Below, in pieces: positions 1 to 13,730 of a DNA stretch of 60,000 nucleotides. Every line of letters begins with the position of its first letter. Position 1 is the first letter of the stretch. Source of the stretch: Chrysomallon squamiferum (lineage: Eukaryota; Mollusca; Gastropoda; Neomphalida; Peltospiridae); contig CM022673.1 in NCBI GenBank assembly GCA_012295275.1, positions 10,353,288-10,413,287 of the forward strand, read 5' to 3'. Under the pieces are notes generated by a model. The model saw only the letters and a program-made list of their open reading frames with translations, ran no database searches and was not told the origin of the DNA. The position numbers and the translations under genes were made by a program.

Positions 1-2360
1 AAAATAAATAAACATATATCTTTTGCCCCCTCAAATTCATCAAATCAGAGAGCATTTACATTCAACATATTTGGCCAAACCTTTTCCACACATTTGCAAA
101 ATAACATGGTACCGTGACCTACAAAGGTAAAATGGATACCAAATGTCTTATGACGTGAAGACAAAAGACTTCCAAACTCACCTTTTTTTCCTGCTACATA
201 ATGGGCTGCTCAAAAGGGACTGAAAGTGAGAACATGTGTCCAGCATATTCCTTCTTTCCGGAGAATTGTTGTTTCACTACAGTCCTGAGTCTGGTATGAG
301 TAGAGGAAATTGTTTTCTAATGGAATCGCAACAGAGAAATCAAAAACAATGTTTGCTAGATAATTTCTGAGATAATTTCAGGAAAGAAATATTTTAGAGA
401 GCAAGATTTTATATTGGTTTTTGTTTTGGTTTGAGAGATTTAATTTTTAATATTTAAAAAAAAAACAATATTTTGTATTTTTGATTTAGTTTTGTTTTTT
501 TTGTTTCATTTGAAAGAGAATGTGAAATAAATCAACAAAAAGAAAAAAAAAAAAGAAACAAAAAAACTAATTGTGAAAACAAAAAAAACAGAAAGATAAA
601 AATAATTAAAACTAATTGTGAAATAATGATGATGATGATGATGATGATGAAAGGTATAATAATTTTTTGGTAATAATAATAATAAAAAATCAAATGTTCC
701 AATCTTAATAAAGGTATAATTATTTTGGTAAATTAAATATTTATTTCAGAATGAAAAATAAAGACATCCAATATCATATAAAAAATATCAGTTTTAAAAG
801 ATTAATCTAGGAATATAACATTTATATGTGTGTGGTGTGTGTGTGTATGCTGGTACATTTCCATAACAATAACATAATTAAAAAAAAAACAGGTAACTGT
901 TCAAACGATATAGCCATAAATCTTCATGTGATACTTTATTTTAATTAGCAAAGGTTAGTTGTGGTGTCTGTGTAACAACAAAAGGTCACATGACCAAGTC
1001 ACATTATCTGATACCATGGTACTATTTAGGGCCCAGGTACAAACCCATGACCTCACAAATTAAGTTAATAATATGTTACTGTTACAGAAAGCTGGCTATG
1101 ATGAACAGTGGATTATTTATGTATCTGTGTTAATTATATATATATGTGTGTGTGTTTTGTGAATATATATACATATATAAAACACACACACCTGTAAACA
1201 AACACAGATACACTAAATACATTTACAATATGCATGTATGTGTTTAACATACAAGATATACCCGTGCATAGACTGCATAGATGGTTTTAATATAAACATT
1301 TACAGTATATAGATGTATACTTAGCTTGCAGTGTATCATATTATATAACAGTATATACAAGACTTATGTGCACACTGGTAGTTCTACAGTGGTTTAAGCA
1401 TGGGCATGTTCATATTTATTCTTTATTTATGCAAGTTCATATATTGAAAATGTTAAATATATTGATATAAAAAAATGTTGTTGTAATACAAATTGTGCAT
1501 TTTGTATTTTGTTTGAATTTCGTTGGTTATGTAAATAAAGTGATATTTTTGTTTCAGCTCAAAATTTTAAAAAAAAAAAAATGGCCAGAAAGCAGATATT
1601 CTATGTTACTGATTTGTTTTATTTCAGACTTTTATTTTTTTTTGTTTTAAAAATAATGTTTTAAAATTGATTAGAATCAAATCAAAGTAATATCTTTATA
1701 TTCTTTCTTGTTTCTTTTTTAAAAATTCATCTTTTATTTCCTTAATTATTTTTTAAGATTTCTGTTAATTTTTCATAAACTTGAACTTCAAATGTTTATA
1801 TTACTTATTACTGCCTATTTCATAACAATGTTTATTCCAAATTTTTAATAAAAAAAAAAAAAAAAAAAATTTTAAATCTTATTTTGTAAAAAGATATTTC
1901 ATTTTGTCATTTTTAACTGGATGGGAAACACTTACAGTCATCTTTGTGAGGTCTGACTTTATTTAAACTGCCCCATGGTGAGTTGACCAATGTCCAGAAG
2001 GACTGTTCCTTATCTTGGCTTCGCTGTGGCCACTGACCTCTGGAGGTTACAGGGTCCACCCAGGGATATTTATGATGGGGAAGGAGGTGGGTGGGGTGTG
2101 ATAAGAAAAGATTAATTTGGGACTAACTTAATGAAGGTTTATCTTGCGTTCAAGCTTAGTTAAGTTTTAGATACGTTTTTTTTGGTTTATTGCTGTGACA
2201 TGGAGAAAACTTTGTTTCTTCTGAAATAAAAAAAAAAAAAGAAAGAAAGAATGAATGCAGGATGGAAGGAGAAAAGAATGAATGCAAATGTTAGGAATGA
2301 AGGATGGGGGGAAAGGAGAAAGAAAAATTTACTCTTTAATAAATATGAGAAAGCTTAGTG
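1..2360. other. AT-rich non-coding DNA, no exon recognised
   Basis: Presumed upstream intron of the integrin gene (inferred, because exon 1 here needs a 5' partner). It contains ATG/GAT repeats near 626-650, TG and TA runs near 830-850 and 1135-1200, and many A/T homopolymers. A GC-richer block at about 1925-2100 has a 41-codon open frame that I do not trust. No integrin blade 1-2 motif was found. Confidence 0.6.
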
Positions 2361-2384
2361 ATGGACTCTAAATAGCAGCTGTTT

Positions 2385-2595
2385 ACTGTTTTGGGATCAA
2401 ACATGTTAGGCACACTATTTTACACTATTTCCCATTCCAACCAAATTATCACAACTCCTTAATCAAATTCTATTGTGTATTTTTTCATAACTATGAGGAG
2501 GTGCAAATGAAAGACCACTTGCTGTTAATAAAAAAAAAACAAGCAACAAGTCATTGGAGTTGCAGCATAATGGTTGCTTCTCATATTGTATTATT
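2385..2595 (+). mobile_element. Degenerate tRNA-derived SINE copy (molluscan type)
   Basis: The order of landmarks matches a widespread molluscan SINE as I recall it: gggatca, then atttcccattccaacca, then aggtgcaaatgaaagacc, then acttgctgttaat, then an A-rich spacer and a cattggagttgcagc segment. The copy is diverged and interrupted by poly-A. Identification rests on memory of the family, not on a search. Confidence 0.5.
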
Positions 2596-2599
2596 CAGA

Positions 2600-4040
2600 A
2601 ATAACAACATTTTTAACATCGTTTGTGCAAATTATTTATAATTAAACAAATATAGATTCATTTATTCAGTTTCTGCTGTTTAATGGGAAGTTCTGCTTTG
2701 GTCTTGGATTTTTAAAAACATTTTTTAACATACAGATTAACAAAACTGTGGTTTGTACTATCCAATTTATGGGAAGGTTTAGATAATAATCCTTTTCTGC
2801 TAAATGTTAATCTCTTCACTATTGAGGGAGGTGTACAGTACCTATTAGTAAAATTTTAAAATAATTTTGGAAATGAATGATATCAAACTGATGGTTTGTG
2901 TTAGATGATAGAATTATGATAAATTATACCAGATAATTTTTGTAATAAACTCAATTTATTATGACCAAAAAGTGGTTACTATAGTTGCAGGAGAACTCAG
3001 AAATATAAAGATACTCAAGATGTTAAGTGTAGCTCTTATGAAGGCAGAGAACTTATTTCACCTTTTCTATCAGTGTTAAATAGAAATTACAGGTGTGTAT
3101 CACTTAATAATCATTAAGGTAAAAACAGGGTTGATTGAATTTTTAAAGAAACATTCCTTCCCTGATGCTAAAAAGGGATCCTCATTTTGATAAAAACAAC
3201 TTCTATAAGCAATCCTCTTCATATCTCAGGTAAATGATTGTTTATTGACACCCCAGCATTACAGGTAAACAAAGTAGCTATTAACAACAGGTAAATTAAG
3301 TAGCTATTAGTCACAGTTTTGTCAGTTAGTGGATCTAAGTGCAAGGTGTGAGTACTCTGTGAAATTCTTATCAAAGCATTTTTACAGGTGACACTGAGTA
3401 AAGACATTCAGACACCTCGTTAACCTGCTAATGCAAACACCTGTAGTAATTTTGTTAACTACAGGTGAGTGGAAAGAGGTTTACATCAGACCTGTGTTAT
3501 GTAATAAAAGATTATAGTGTGATGTAATTAAGTGTTGTGAAAAATGCAGTTTGATGTCAAACTGTTTATTTAAAATATTAAGGGCTTGCAGGGAGTTTAA
3601 ACATAGATGAAAGGTTTTTTGAAGGTTGACATGAGAATCAGGTTTTCAGCTGCTGAAGTAATAAATGAATAAATGAATGAATGAATAAATAAATAAAAAC
3701 ACTTATATTATTAAATTTACTACATCTGGTTTTTGTTTGTGTGTGTGTGAGTGACTAAGTATACAACTATGGATGTATTTCAGTACGAATATTTATATAC
3801 TTTCTTTCATTATCAGTAACAGTTTTACATTCATTTGTGGATGTTTAAGTTATGGCATGTGTGTTGGTATGTTGTGGGATGTGGGTGTGTGTGTGTGGGT
3901 GTGTGGAAGAGAGAGAGAAAGAAAGGGGAAGGAAGGGAAAGAGAGGTTAGACATACTCTGTGTGAATCTATGTTTAAGAATTTTATGGATGTCTGTATGG
4001 AAATGTGTGTGCTTGTCACCAAACACTGTTAAACTGTAAA
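2600..4040. other. AT-rich intron or upstream DNA
   Basis: No gene signal. At 3225-3475 five donor-like strings (caggtaaa or caggtga) occur within 250 bp. At 3660-3700 there is an AATG/AATA microsatellite, and at 3870-3950 GT and purine-rich runs. Confidence 0.5.
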
Positions 4041-4049
4041 ATTTCACTT

Positions 4050-5110
4050 ACCTAGTCTACACAAATCTTAGTCTACACATATCTTAGTCTACACACTGTG
4101 ATTTACTTGTATTAGATTTGAATCACCATCGTCTAATTAGACTAGAGTTTAATGTATCACTTAAATTCATTTATATTAAATCTGAATTAGTTGCAGATCA
4201 AACTTAACATTGTCACTTTTCATAATATCACATTAAAATACAGCTTTTAATGTCACTGGGTAAAATCTAAGTTTTAAAATTATTTTTAAATTCTCACTGA
4301 ATTAGGCAGGTTATCACATTTAGACAACACATACTTACACTGTCACATTTAGACTAGACAGTGTCACTTTTAATATCACATTCAGATCCACCTTTCATGT
4401 CACATTTAGAAAATGTAGTCACTTTTCATATCCCATTTAGATAACACAGTCATTTTTCATGTCGCCTTTAGAAAATATAGTCACTCTTCATGTCAGACAT
4501 AGAAAGCATTGTCACTTTTTAAATCCTGTTTAGACAACATAGTCATTTTTCATGTCACTTTCAGTAAGTTATTATTAGGTCAGTTTAATTTCACATCTCA
4601 GATTGTCTTTAAGCTGGTGATGGTGTCATTTTATTTATCCTATGTTTCTAATCTAAATGTATTTGTTGTCGCATTGTGTAATTATAGTTCTGTTGTGACA
4701 CAATGTCTGTAATTTTACTTGTTGTCACATGAGTATCTGTCTGTATATTACAACTGTCACATCTCTCCACATTTCTCTTGTAACATATCTTTAGATATAG
4801 TTTGTGACATATCTTCAGATATATTGTCATGTCTTTAGATATAAATTGTGACATATCTTTAGATACAATGTGGCATATCTATAGATATAAATTCTGATAT
4901 ATCTTTAGATATATTGTCGTGTCTTCAGATATATTGTGACATCTTTAGATAAATTATGACATATCTTTAGATATATATTTTGACATATCTTTAGATATAT
5001 ATTGTGACATATCTATAGATTGTGTAATATCTTTAGATATATACTGTGGCATATCTTTAGATATATACTGTGACATATCTTTAGATATATACTGTCACAT
5101 GTAACATACA
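4050..5110. repeat. Two adjacent degenerate tandem arrays upstream of integrin exon 1
   Basis: From about 4200 to 4580, roughly 45-55-bp units contain tttagacaacacagtcac and tttttcatgtcac-type motifs. From about 4750 to 5100, shorter units of 20-26 bp carry gacatatctttagatatat, at least 12 times. At 4055-4100 tagtctacacatatct is repeated three times. Confidence 0.85.
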
Positions 5111-5219
5111 GAGGGTGACATCTTTTTATATATTTCTTTTGTCACTTTTCTAAATATTCTTTTGTCAAAATCTGTACCCTTGATTCTATATTTTTACATG
5201 TCTTTATCTGTACATTCAT

Positions 5220-5370
5220 GTGTATGTACATATTTCTAATGTCATCTTTATCTATCTGTATATATACACACACATATATACACACATACACATATATGTG
5301 TACTTACATGTGTGTATGTATGTGTATATAAGTGTATGTATGTGTGTATGTATATATATATATCGCTACT
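5220..5370. repeat. Mixed TA/TG/CA microsatellite
   Basis: Alternating purine-pyrimidine sequence (tatata, tgtgta, cacata) ends about 65 bp before the exon 1 acceptor. Confidence 0.85.
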
Positions 5371-5433
5371 GTCAAATGTCTTGGTGTGTTTTTGTTGTCA
5401 CATATTTTTACCCATGTGTTATTCTCTGACCAG

Positions 5434-5495
5434 ACAAATGGGGTTATCACCAGCAAGGTTTCTGTCAAGCCGGTTTCAGTGCCTCTCTGTCGCAA
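5434..5495 (+). CDS. Integrin alpha exon 1 of those visible: entry to propeller blade 3
   Basis: After a ctctgaccag acceptor the frame reads KWGYHQQGFCQAGFSASLSQ and ends at a codon boundary before gtgagt. The GFCQ.GFS motif is the conserved Cys-containing stretch before blade 3 in alphaV-type chains. The exon begins with two bases of a split codon, so a preceding exon must exist. I find none convincing between here and position 1. Confidence 0.88.
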
Positions 5496-6589
5496 GTGAG
5501 TCCAAAAGACATTACTAATACATTAAAACCCAGTTTGTGGTGTCGGTACACGTTCCCCATGTATTTGTGTGTAGTTGTGTGGATAGCATTATCAGACTAA
5601 TTTTATTAAAAACTGCACAGATTTACCTTTAATTAATTAATATAATATAATATATTATTTCATTTGTTTGTTAATTAATTAATTTACTTATTTATTTATT
5701 TATTTAATATAATATAATATAATATATATACTTTTTTTACTAATTTATTTATTTATTTAATATAATATAATAAAATATATATACTTTTTTTTACTAATTA
5801 ATTTATTTATTTAAATTCAACTTCAGATAAATATTTTTTTTTTTTAGAAGTTATCCAATATTAATTACATTAATGTTAGTTTTTATTAATAAATTTTTAT
5901 GTATTATTTTAAAATTTCTTAAGAAAATAAAATGTATTTTTTTAAAATAATAAATAATAAATAACTTCTTTTCAGTAATAAACTTTAAAACTTTATATAT
6001 AATATTTATTTCTTTTTGATACACAAATATTTTATATAATATTAAATTGCTAGTATTAAATCATTATGGGGAACAAGGAAAATTGCATGTCACTGAATAC
6101 TAATAAAGAAATTTACTACAAATCATGAACTATTAGTAAAAAATAAATAAATAATTTAATTAAATTTTTTGTATATATGTTATTAGGTATATATAAAACA
6201 AATGTTAAAGATACAAATATGAAAAATAATGAAAAGCTGTAAGTAGGTAAATAAATTAAAAATAATAATAATTAAAAAATAAAATAAATAGATAAATTCA
6301 GATATATACTGCTACCATTTGTTATTGAGTACCGTACTGTATCAGTTAGAAGCACTTGTACCTAATATAAAATTTATTTAATTAAATGAAAAATTAATAA
6401 ATGTAATTAACTTGCTAATATTTCATGATTTATTGTATCTAGCATAAAAGTACAGCTGCACTATTTCTCTCTGCTTTTCTTTTTTTATTATTATTAAATT
6501 TTATTTTGTTTCTTATTTTTATTTAATTTTAATTTTAATTTTCGTATTTCTACTTTTTCTTAATTAAATATTTTCTTATAAATAAATTA

Positions 6590-6624
<35 letters not shown>

Positions 6625-7403
6625 TTCATCTAAATTAATGTTTGTTAGCCTGTTATCGGTTGTTCTGTTTGTCCATCAGTTTGTCTGTCTGTCTTTTGTT
6701 CAAATTACATTTTGATCTTTAGTCTGTCTTTTTAGTTGTGATCTTTGTTTTAGTTTATTTCAGAATCTTGTTTAGCTTTTTGTTATTATTACATTTATCA
6801 GCATCATTTATAATAATAATAATTATTATTATTTTTTTTTTTTTTTTTTTTTTATGTGTGTGTGTGTGTAGATGTATATATATTTATTTGTGTGTGTATT
6901 TATGTGTGTGTGTGTGTACACATAACCATTTTGTTTTTATATTTTTATGTTTGTTTTTGTGTTTTTTTGTTTGAAATTTACATTTACACAGTTTCTCTAA
7001 ATTTTTTTTTTTTTTCATTTTTTTCATTCAACATTCTTATTTATTTATTTATTTTGTTTATTTATTTTTTGTTTTTATTTATTTACTTATTTATTTTGTT
7101 TATTTATTTTCTTTGTTTATTTTCATGACTTACTGGTGATGATTTGAACTGATAAATTTTGACAAAATATAAACAGGATCACACAGACTTGCCTTGAAAT
7201 AGATGCATGTTTGATTTGAATGCATGGCATGAATTAAGCACACAGAGTAAATATTAGAATATTTAAATAGACAAGTGTGAAGTTTACTTATAACTAATGT
7301 TTTGTTTCCATTGATTAAAATATACACACAAATAATAACATACATTACACACAAACACAATCACACATTGAATGTTTATGTCTACAATTAGAATGCAATG
7401 TAT

Positions 7404-7440
<37 letters not shown>

Positions 7441-7528
7441 TATTATGTAGTAAAGATATTTTGTATTATACAAATTATTAATTTTATTTTATTTTTTATA
7501 GTTATATAATATTGGTATTTTATTTACT

Positions 7529-7593
<65 letters not shown>

Positions 7594-7884
7594 GTTATTG
7601 TTATTGTTATAAATAACATTTTAAAATTTATTATTTTTATTTTATATATTTAACTTACACTGAATTGCAGTTTTACATGCTTCATTAAGATGTAAAATAT
7701 TTTTATTTAATATATATATATATACTCAGCAGTTTTAAAAAAAAATCTGTAGCCAATTATATTTGGGTGTATGTATATTGTTAATGAAAAGAGGAAGTAC
7801 AGAGAAAATAGAATATTATTATTACACTATTTACTTATTTCAATATGTCATTATTTTATTTATTTATTTTTTTTTTTTTATTTA

Positions 7885-7923
<39 letters not shown>

Positions 7924-9307
7924 AATATGTAAAACCAGATGGTTGTATCATTGTGGTTATTTTATATCATATTCTGTTATATAATATTTGGAAATATATT
8001 ACTATTGTTATTACATTACAGTAAAATACGGAATGTATAATATATGTAACTGTTGCATGGGCTGCATGGAATTTACTAATCCACCTAGTAACCTATCCAT
8101 CAACTTCAGAAAATAAATTAAAATTAAATTTTACAAAAGATTCTTTGTCATAAAATGTGGAAATAAAAATAAAAATTGATATATTTAATTTTATCTGATG
8201 TAATAGTAGATACACTTTTAATATGAAAGTAGAATTTTTAAATTTAAAATTATTTAACACTATAGATATATATAGATATATAGATAAAAATATAGACATA
8301 TATATTGTTGGTATAATCAATTTCAACAAAAGAGAATTGAAGTTGAAATATTATAAACATTTTTAAAAAAAAATTAAGATTATCATCAAAATGATGATAA
8401 TAGTTATAATCATTATCATAATCATCAATATCATTATTTTATTATTATTATTATTTTAAGAACTAAATAAATTTACATTAACAAATTGAATTTTATATTA
8501 AATAAAATAAATTTATTTTATCATAAATATATTTTATTTAATTTGGAAAGTTATGAGTATAAAATTTAGAAGAAAAAGGTTTTTTTTACCTAATAAATTC
8601 TCCATTAACTATTGATAATAAAATTTATGCTATTACACAAATGTTCTATAATTCTTAATCATTTTGTGCTTTCCTAATAATGTTATTTTATTAATGATAT
8701 ACTGTCAAATATTAAATAATAATAAGGTTAGAATAATTTATTGCTTAAATTGAGATAATAATAATGTTTGAAATACATCCTGTCATCTTGATAATGTATA
8801 GTGTTTGCATTATACAGTGTATCTAAATTTGATATCTTATTTACAAGAGATGGTCAACATTATTAAACATTTAAAGATACGAAGTATAGAAACTATGTAT
8901 CATTATTTGACATTATGTGATATGGTGTTTAGAATATATTATCATCATTTCACTTTAGATGGTGTGTTGTTAAGAATATATTATCATTATTTCATTTTAG
9001 GTGATGTGTTGTTTAGAATATATTATCATTTTTCATTTTAGATGATGTGTTGTTAAGAATATATTATCATTTCACTTTAAATGATGTGTTGTTTAGAATA
9101 TATTATCATCATTTTACATTGGATGATGGAGATGCTATATATTTCAGGATGGCAGGAATGTTATGATTGCTGCTATTGGAAGCTGGTATTGGCAAGGTGA
9201 GATTTTAAACCATAAATAAATAACGATGTTAGAAGATAAATAAATGATGTAGTTAGATTTTAGAAAACAAATTTTTCACTGGTGAAACAGGGTTATTTTT
9301 AAACATC

Positions 9308-9349
<42 letters not shown>

Positions 9350-9564
9350 GCACACAACAGACACATATGCACATACATGCATACATACATACATACATAC
9401 ATATACACACACATACATATATATACACATGCAAACACATATACAGATCCACACTCTCATACACTGTAGAGGGCCAGAATTAGTAGTAGTCATGATACAG
9501 TAGTAATACAGTATTAGTACTGTTATTATTCTAATATAGTACTATTACTACTACTATGCCATTA

Positions 9565-9599
<35 letters not shown>

Positions 9600-11369
9600 A
9601 CAAGTACTACTAATAATAATATAGTAATAACAGTAATACTATACTAGTGGTATAACAGTCACAACAATGCTCTATTAGCAATAACAGTATTAGTTGTAGC
9701 AGTAACACTATTTCATTAGTATCTGTGATTTTCAAATGATCTTTAAGTGTATCTTGATACAGAAATATCTCTCTACACGTCATGTTTCAATACTTACAGG
9801 TCAGCTCTACAACTACAGGATATCTGATGGCTCCTACATTGCCACAGAGGAAGGTGAACCTTCAGAAGATGACACCTACATGGGTAAGACTTGTATTCAG
9901 ATCTATCTGTGAATTATGACAAACCAAATTAGATAAACAATACAAGGATACAAAATATTTTCAGTTGAGACTGTGTCAAATATTTTCACATACAGCTATG
10001 TAAAATTGTTTTCAGGAAATATTTTCAATTATAACTGTATAAAATTGATTATTTTCTGTGTAAATAATAAAAAAAAAATTTCAGTCATGTGATTTGAAAT
10101 ATTTATAACTATATCTATTGAAATTTAAAAAAAACTTAAATCATGAATTTGTGTTTGATAAAAAATAAATAAATAAATAATATTTTCATCTTGTATCTAT
10201 GTAAAATATTTTCAGTTGTATCTATGCAAATATACTTCCAGTTAAATGATACACTCTCAAGTAATATTTAAAACAATCCATTTTCTCTTTTGACATAAAA
10301 AAAAAATATGTAAGTTTTTCATTAAAGAAAGGTTATTTGCCTTCCACTGAGGTCTCAAGGTATATTGTAGGTGTGTCTGTGAATTGTCATGTGTTAACAC
10401 TTATTTTATAAAACATTTGATAAACAGCCTTTACTTTGAAATGAACAAGAAAAAAAAGAAATAAACAACAACTGAATGTGTAATTGTATTAGGAGAATAA
10501 GTTTTAAATCCATTTTATATGTCTCCAAGTGATATATCTTTGTTGATAATTAAAGTATGACCAGAACAAACCTGCGAAGATTCATTTGCTTCTAGTTTCT
10601 GATCTTTCATGACATCATTTTGTAAATAATGATGCAGATTTGTTTTTAAAAAAAATCAAGACCTAATTAATATATTATTTTATCCAGAGATTTTAAATAC
10701 GTGCTAAACTTTCTCAGTATCAATAAATTTGACTTCACGAACTTGTTGTTTAAAAAACACAAGTTTCAATTACATTCAACCAGTTCAGTTCTCTTTAGTT
10801 TTTGAGCTTTTTTTTTTTTTTTACAAAATGGCTGATCATTTGTTATTATACTCATTAGGGTGAAAGATTGGCCATCACGAAATTTCCTTTATTGATCATT
10901 GCAGTGGTAGAGATCAAACCTCTGCTATTACCGCAAATTTGACCAGCTTCCTTGAAACCCAAGAATGGGTGATTACTGTTGTCATAGCGACATGCTTCAT
11001 CTTCTTCCAATAATTGTTCACTTGATACAGTACCAAGGCTCTTTGACTTTAAGTTAATTCTTATTTTCTTTTAAAGATTTCTTCTTTTTTTTTTTTTCCC
11101 CTGGTTAAAGTTTTTATCTGCTGAACATGTTCTTTGTAAGTTATTGGGACCTGGAAGAGGTTAAATTAAGAGAAGCAGAAACGAGTTTGATTTGTTTTAT
11201 GGATGAGATGGGTGTTCTGTTTGTTTGATGGAGCAGATGTCAGTTGTGTGTAGCAGAAGTGAACAAAAGTACTTCTGGTTTTTTCTTTCTCTTTTTTTCT
11301 TTTTTGTTCTATATCTTTTTGTTCTTTTTTTTTAATCTTTCCACCTTTCTATTATCTACTCAGGTCTGT

Positions 11370-11408
<39 letters not shown>

Positions 11409-13682
11409 GCCACACAAGAAGAAATGTTGTTTTTCAAGTTATGGAAGATGATACAAGTAACATCTTTTTTGCTACAAGAAAGATTTCTTACAAAATATGT
11501 TGTTGAGGGTTTTTTTAACAAAAAAAAAGAACAGTGAAAATGATGTATTACCAGCAAAAACTGATCTTAAAATATCTTTTAAAATGCAACTGCAGAAAAA
11601 GAGATACGGTAGATTGTTTCAGCTCCAATAAAAATTCTTTACAAAAAGATTTCAGTTTAAAGAGAAAAACAAAAAGTAAATAAGGTTTTAGTTTAACAAA
11701 ATTTCAGAAAGAGTAAAAATGAGTATTTCAAAAAAAACACAACAAAAATTAACTTCTTAAACTGTAAGACATTTATCTTAGCTAGACAAAGAAAACTTAA
11801 TTTTTTTTTATTCATTTTAATTTTTCTTTTCTACCATTGTTTTGTAATCAAAAAAAAAAATCAAATTCAAAAAGTATTTTTAATGTGGTAAACTTCTAAA
11901 TACTCTGGTTGTGAAATGTCTGAGAAGAAAAAAGCACTCTTGCTGTCAAATGAATAAATATTTTTGTTGTGTAGTTTTCTGTGAATTATGCGTTCATTCG
12001 CTTACTTGGTCTACCAGTTAACTGTTCACTCATTCAGTCCAACCGTCCATCCATTTGTATGACAGTTTATCTGTCAGTGAGATATTTCATTCATTCAGTT
12101 ATTCATTCAATTAGTCAGTTTATTAACAAATTGGTCGTTTGTTCAGTCCACCTATCTGCCTATCAGTGAGGTATTCTATTCATTCATTCATGGACTGATC
12201 AATACATCTATTCATTCAGCAGTTCAGTTAGTGAATTTTCACATTTGAACATTGAGTTAGGCAATCAGTCTATCAGCTAACTGGATTTTTATTTATTCCT
12301 TCCATTTGTCTGTTAGTCAGTCTATCAATTAAGTGGTCATTCATTCATTCATCTATCTATCCATCCATCCATCCATCTGTCAGTCTTTCTGTCTGTCAAT
12401 GAAATACTTGGGCAGGTCAGTCGTACTGCCCTCCTATGAAAACACACATTCACACATTTATCTGTGACTCAGCAAATTACTTTTCTCTGATGTTTATTTT
12501 TGGACGTGTGTATTTATGGAAACTCCCACCAGCTTTATCAGGAGCACCATCAGATTTGCAATGTATTAACAGTTTGTTTTTCTTGTTTGTCCAGGTTATT
12601 CAAGTGCTGTTGGTGACTTTGATGGAGATAGGGTGGATGGTAAGTAGTTTTTTTTTTTTTTTTTTTTAAATTAAGTAAATAAAATTATATTTAAAAAAAA
12701 AATAAAAAAAAAAAAACAGTCAAAATGTTATCAGTGTTTCTGATGTCTGTTTTTGTGTGGGGGTATGTGTGCATCTGTGAGTGTGTATATGTGTATTGTT
12801 TGTTTAGTGTGTGTGTGTGTGTGTGTGAATAAGTGTGTATATGTGTGTATTGTTTGTGTGTGCTAGTGTGTGTGTCTGTGTGTATGTGTGTGTGTGTTAT
12901 TTGTGTTTGACACTCTGGATTAGTCTTTTTAATGTTTTTCATAATTTTTTTTTTTTTTTTTTTTTTTGTATTCCCCTCTTCTAAAGTCAATAAATAACTT
13001 ATCTGACAAAAATAAAAACAGTTTGTTAGTGTAATTATTAATATTACTGAACTTAAATTAATTAGAAAAATGACGGACTCTCTCTCTCCTTTCTGTATCA
13101 TCCTTACACCTCTAATTTGTTTTTCATCTTTCACTTTCTTTCTCACTCTTTTCCGTATAACTTTCATTTTTTTACCCCTTTCCTTCCTTCCTTCCTTCCT
13201 TCCTTCTTTTCTTCCTTCCATCATCCAGACCTTATTTTGTCTAATAATTCTTAAACAAGAAACACATTCATAAAGCATCTTCGAAATGACAAAACAGTCT
13301 CCAGCAGACAGCCATCTGGAGGTTGTGTCTGAAGCAAGCGTCTGCTGGCAGAACTGATGTATGACTATCAACTATCTCCATGTATGACTATCAACTATCT
13401 GTCTGTATGCAGGCAGGAAGAGTAACATTGCGTCTTGGGTTTCTTATCATCCAGGTGATATTTTCTGACCCTTCCAAGCAGAAGCCTTGATGAAGCCAAG
13501 TCGATGTTCATAAGCTGGGAGGATTTAGGAATCAGATTACTATCGGTTAATTTGGGAATGGGATGGTAGAATGAGTTTTGTCCAGTTCTGGACAGGTGTG
13601 GAAATTCCTGATGAGGTGGTGTCTGTGTGTGTGTGTAAAGGTTGGATATTGAATTGTGTGTGTGTGTGTGTGTGTGTGTTGG

Positions 13683-13730
<48 letters not shown>

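Noticed and set aside
200-310. Short cysteine-containing frame (MGCSKGTESENMCPAY...)
   Set aside because: 32 codons, no splice context, no match to the missing integrin N-terminus.
1997-2113. Plus-strand frame reading VPYLGFAVATDLW, reminiscent of an FG-GAP start
   Set aside because: No good acceptor/donor pair in phase, the surrounding residues do not match blade 1 or 2, and nearby frames stop quickly. Considered chance.
10850-11000. Possible SINE or tRNA-like element (gagatcaaacc on plus, B-box-like on minus)
   Set aside because: Only one weak box match and no A box at the right distance; left as unclassified intron.
12691-13371. 226-codon open frame on the minus strand, the longest in the window
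   Set aside because: It is made of translated GT microsatellite (HTHT...), poly-A (KKKK) and TTCC repeat, and lies inside an integrin intron; no protein-like composition.
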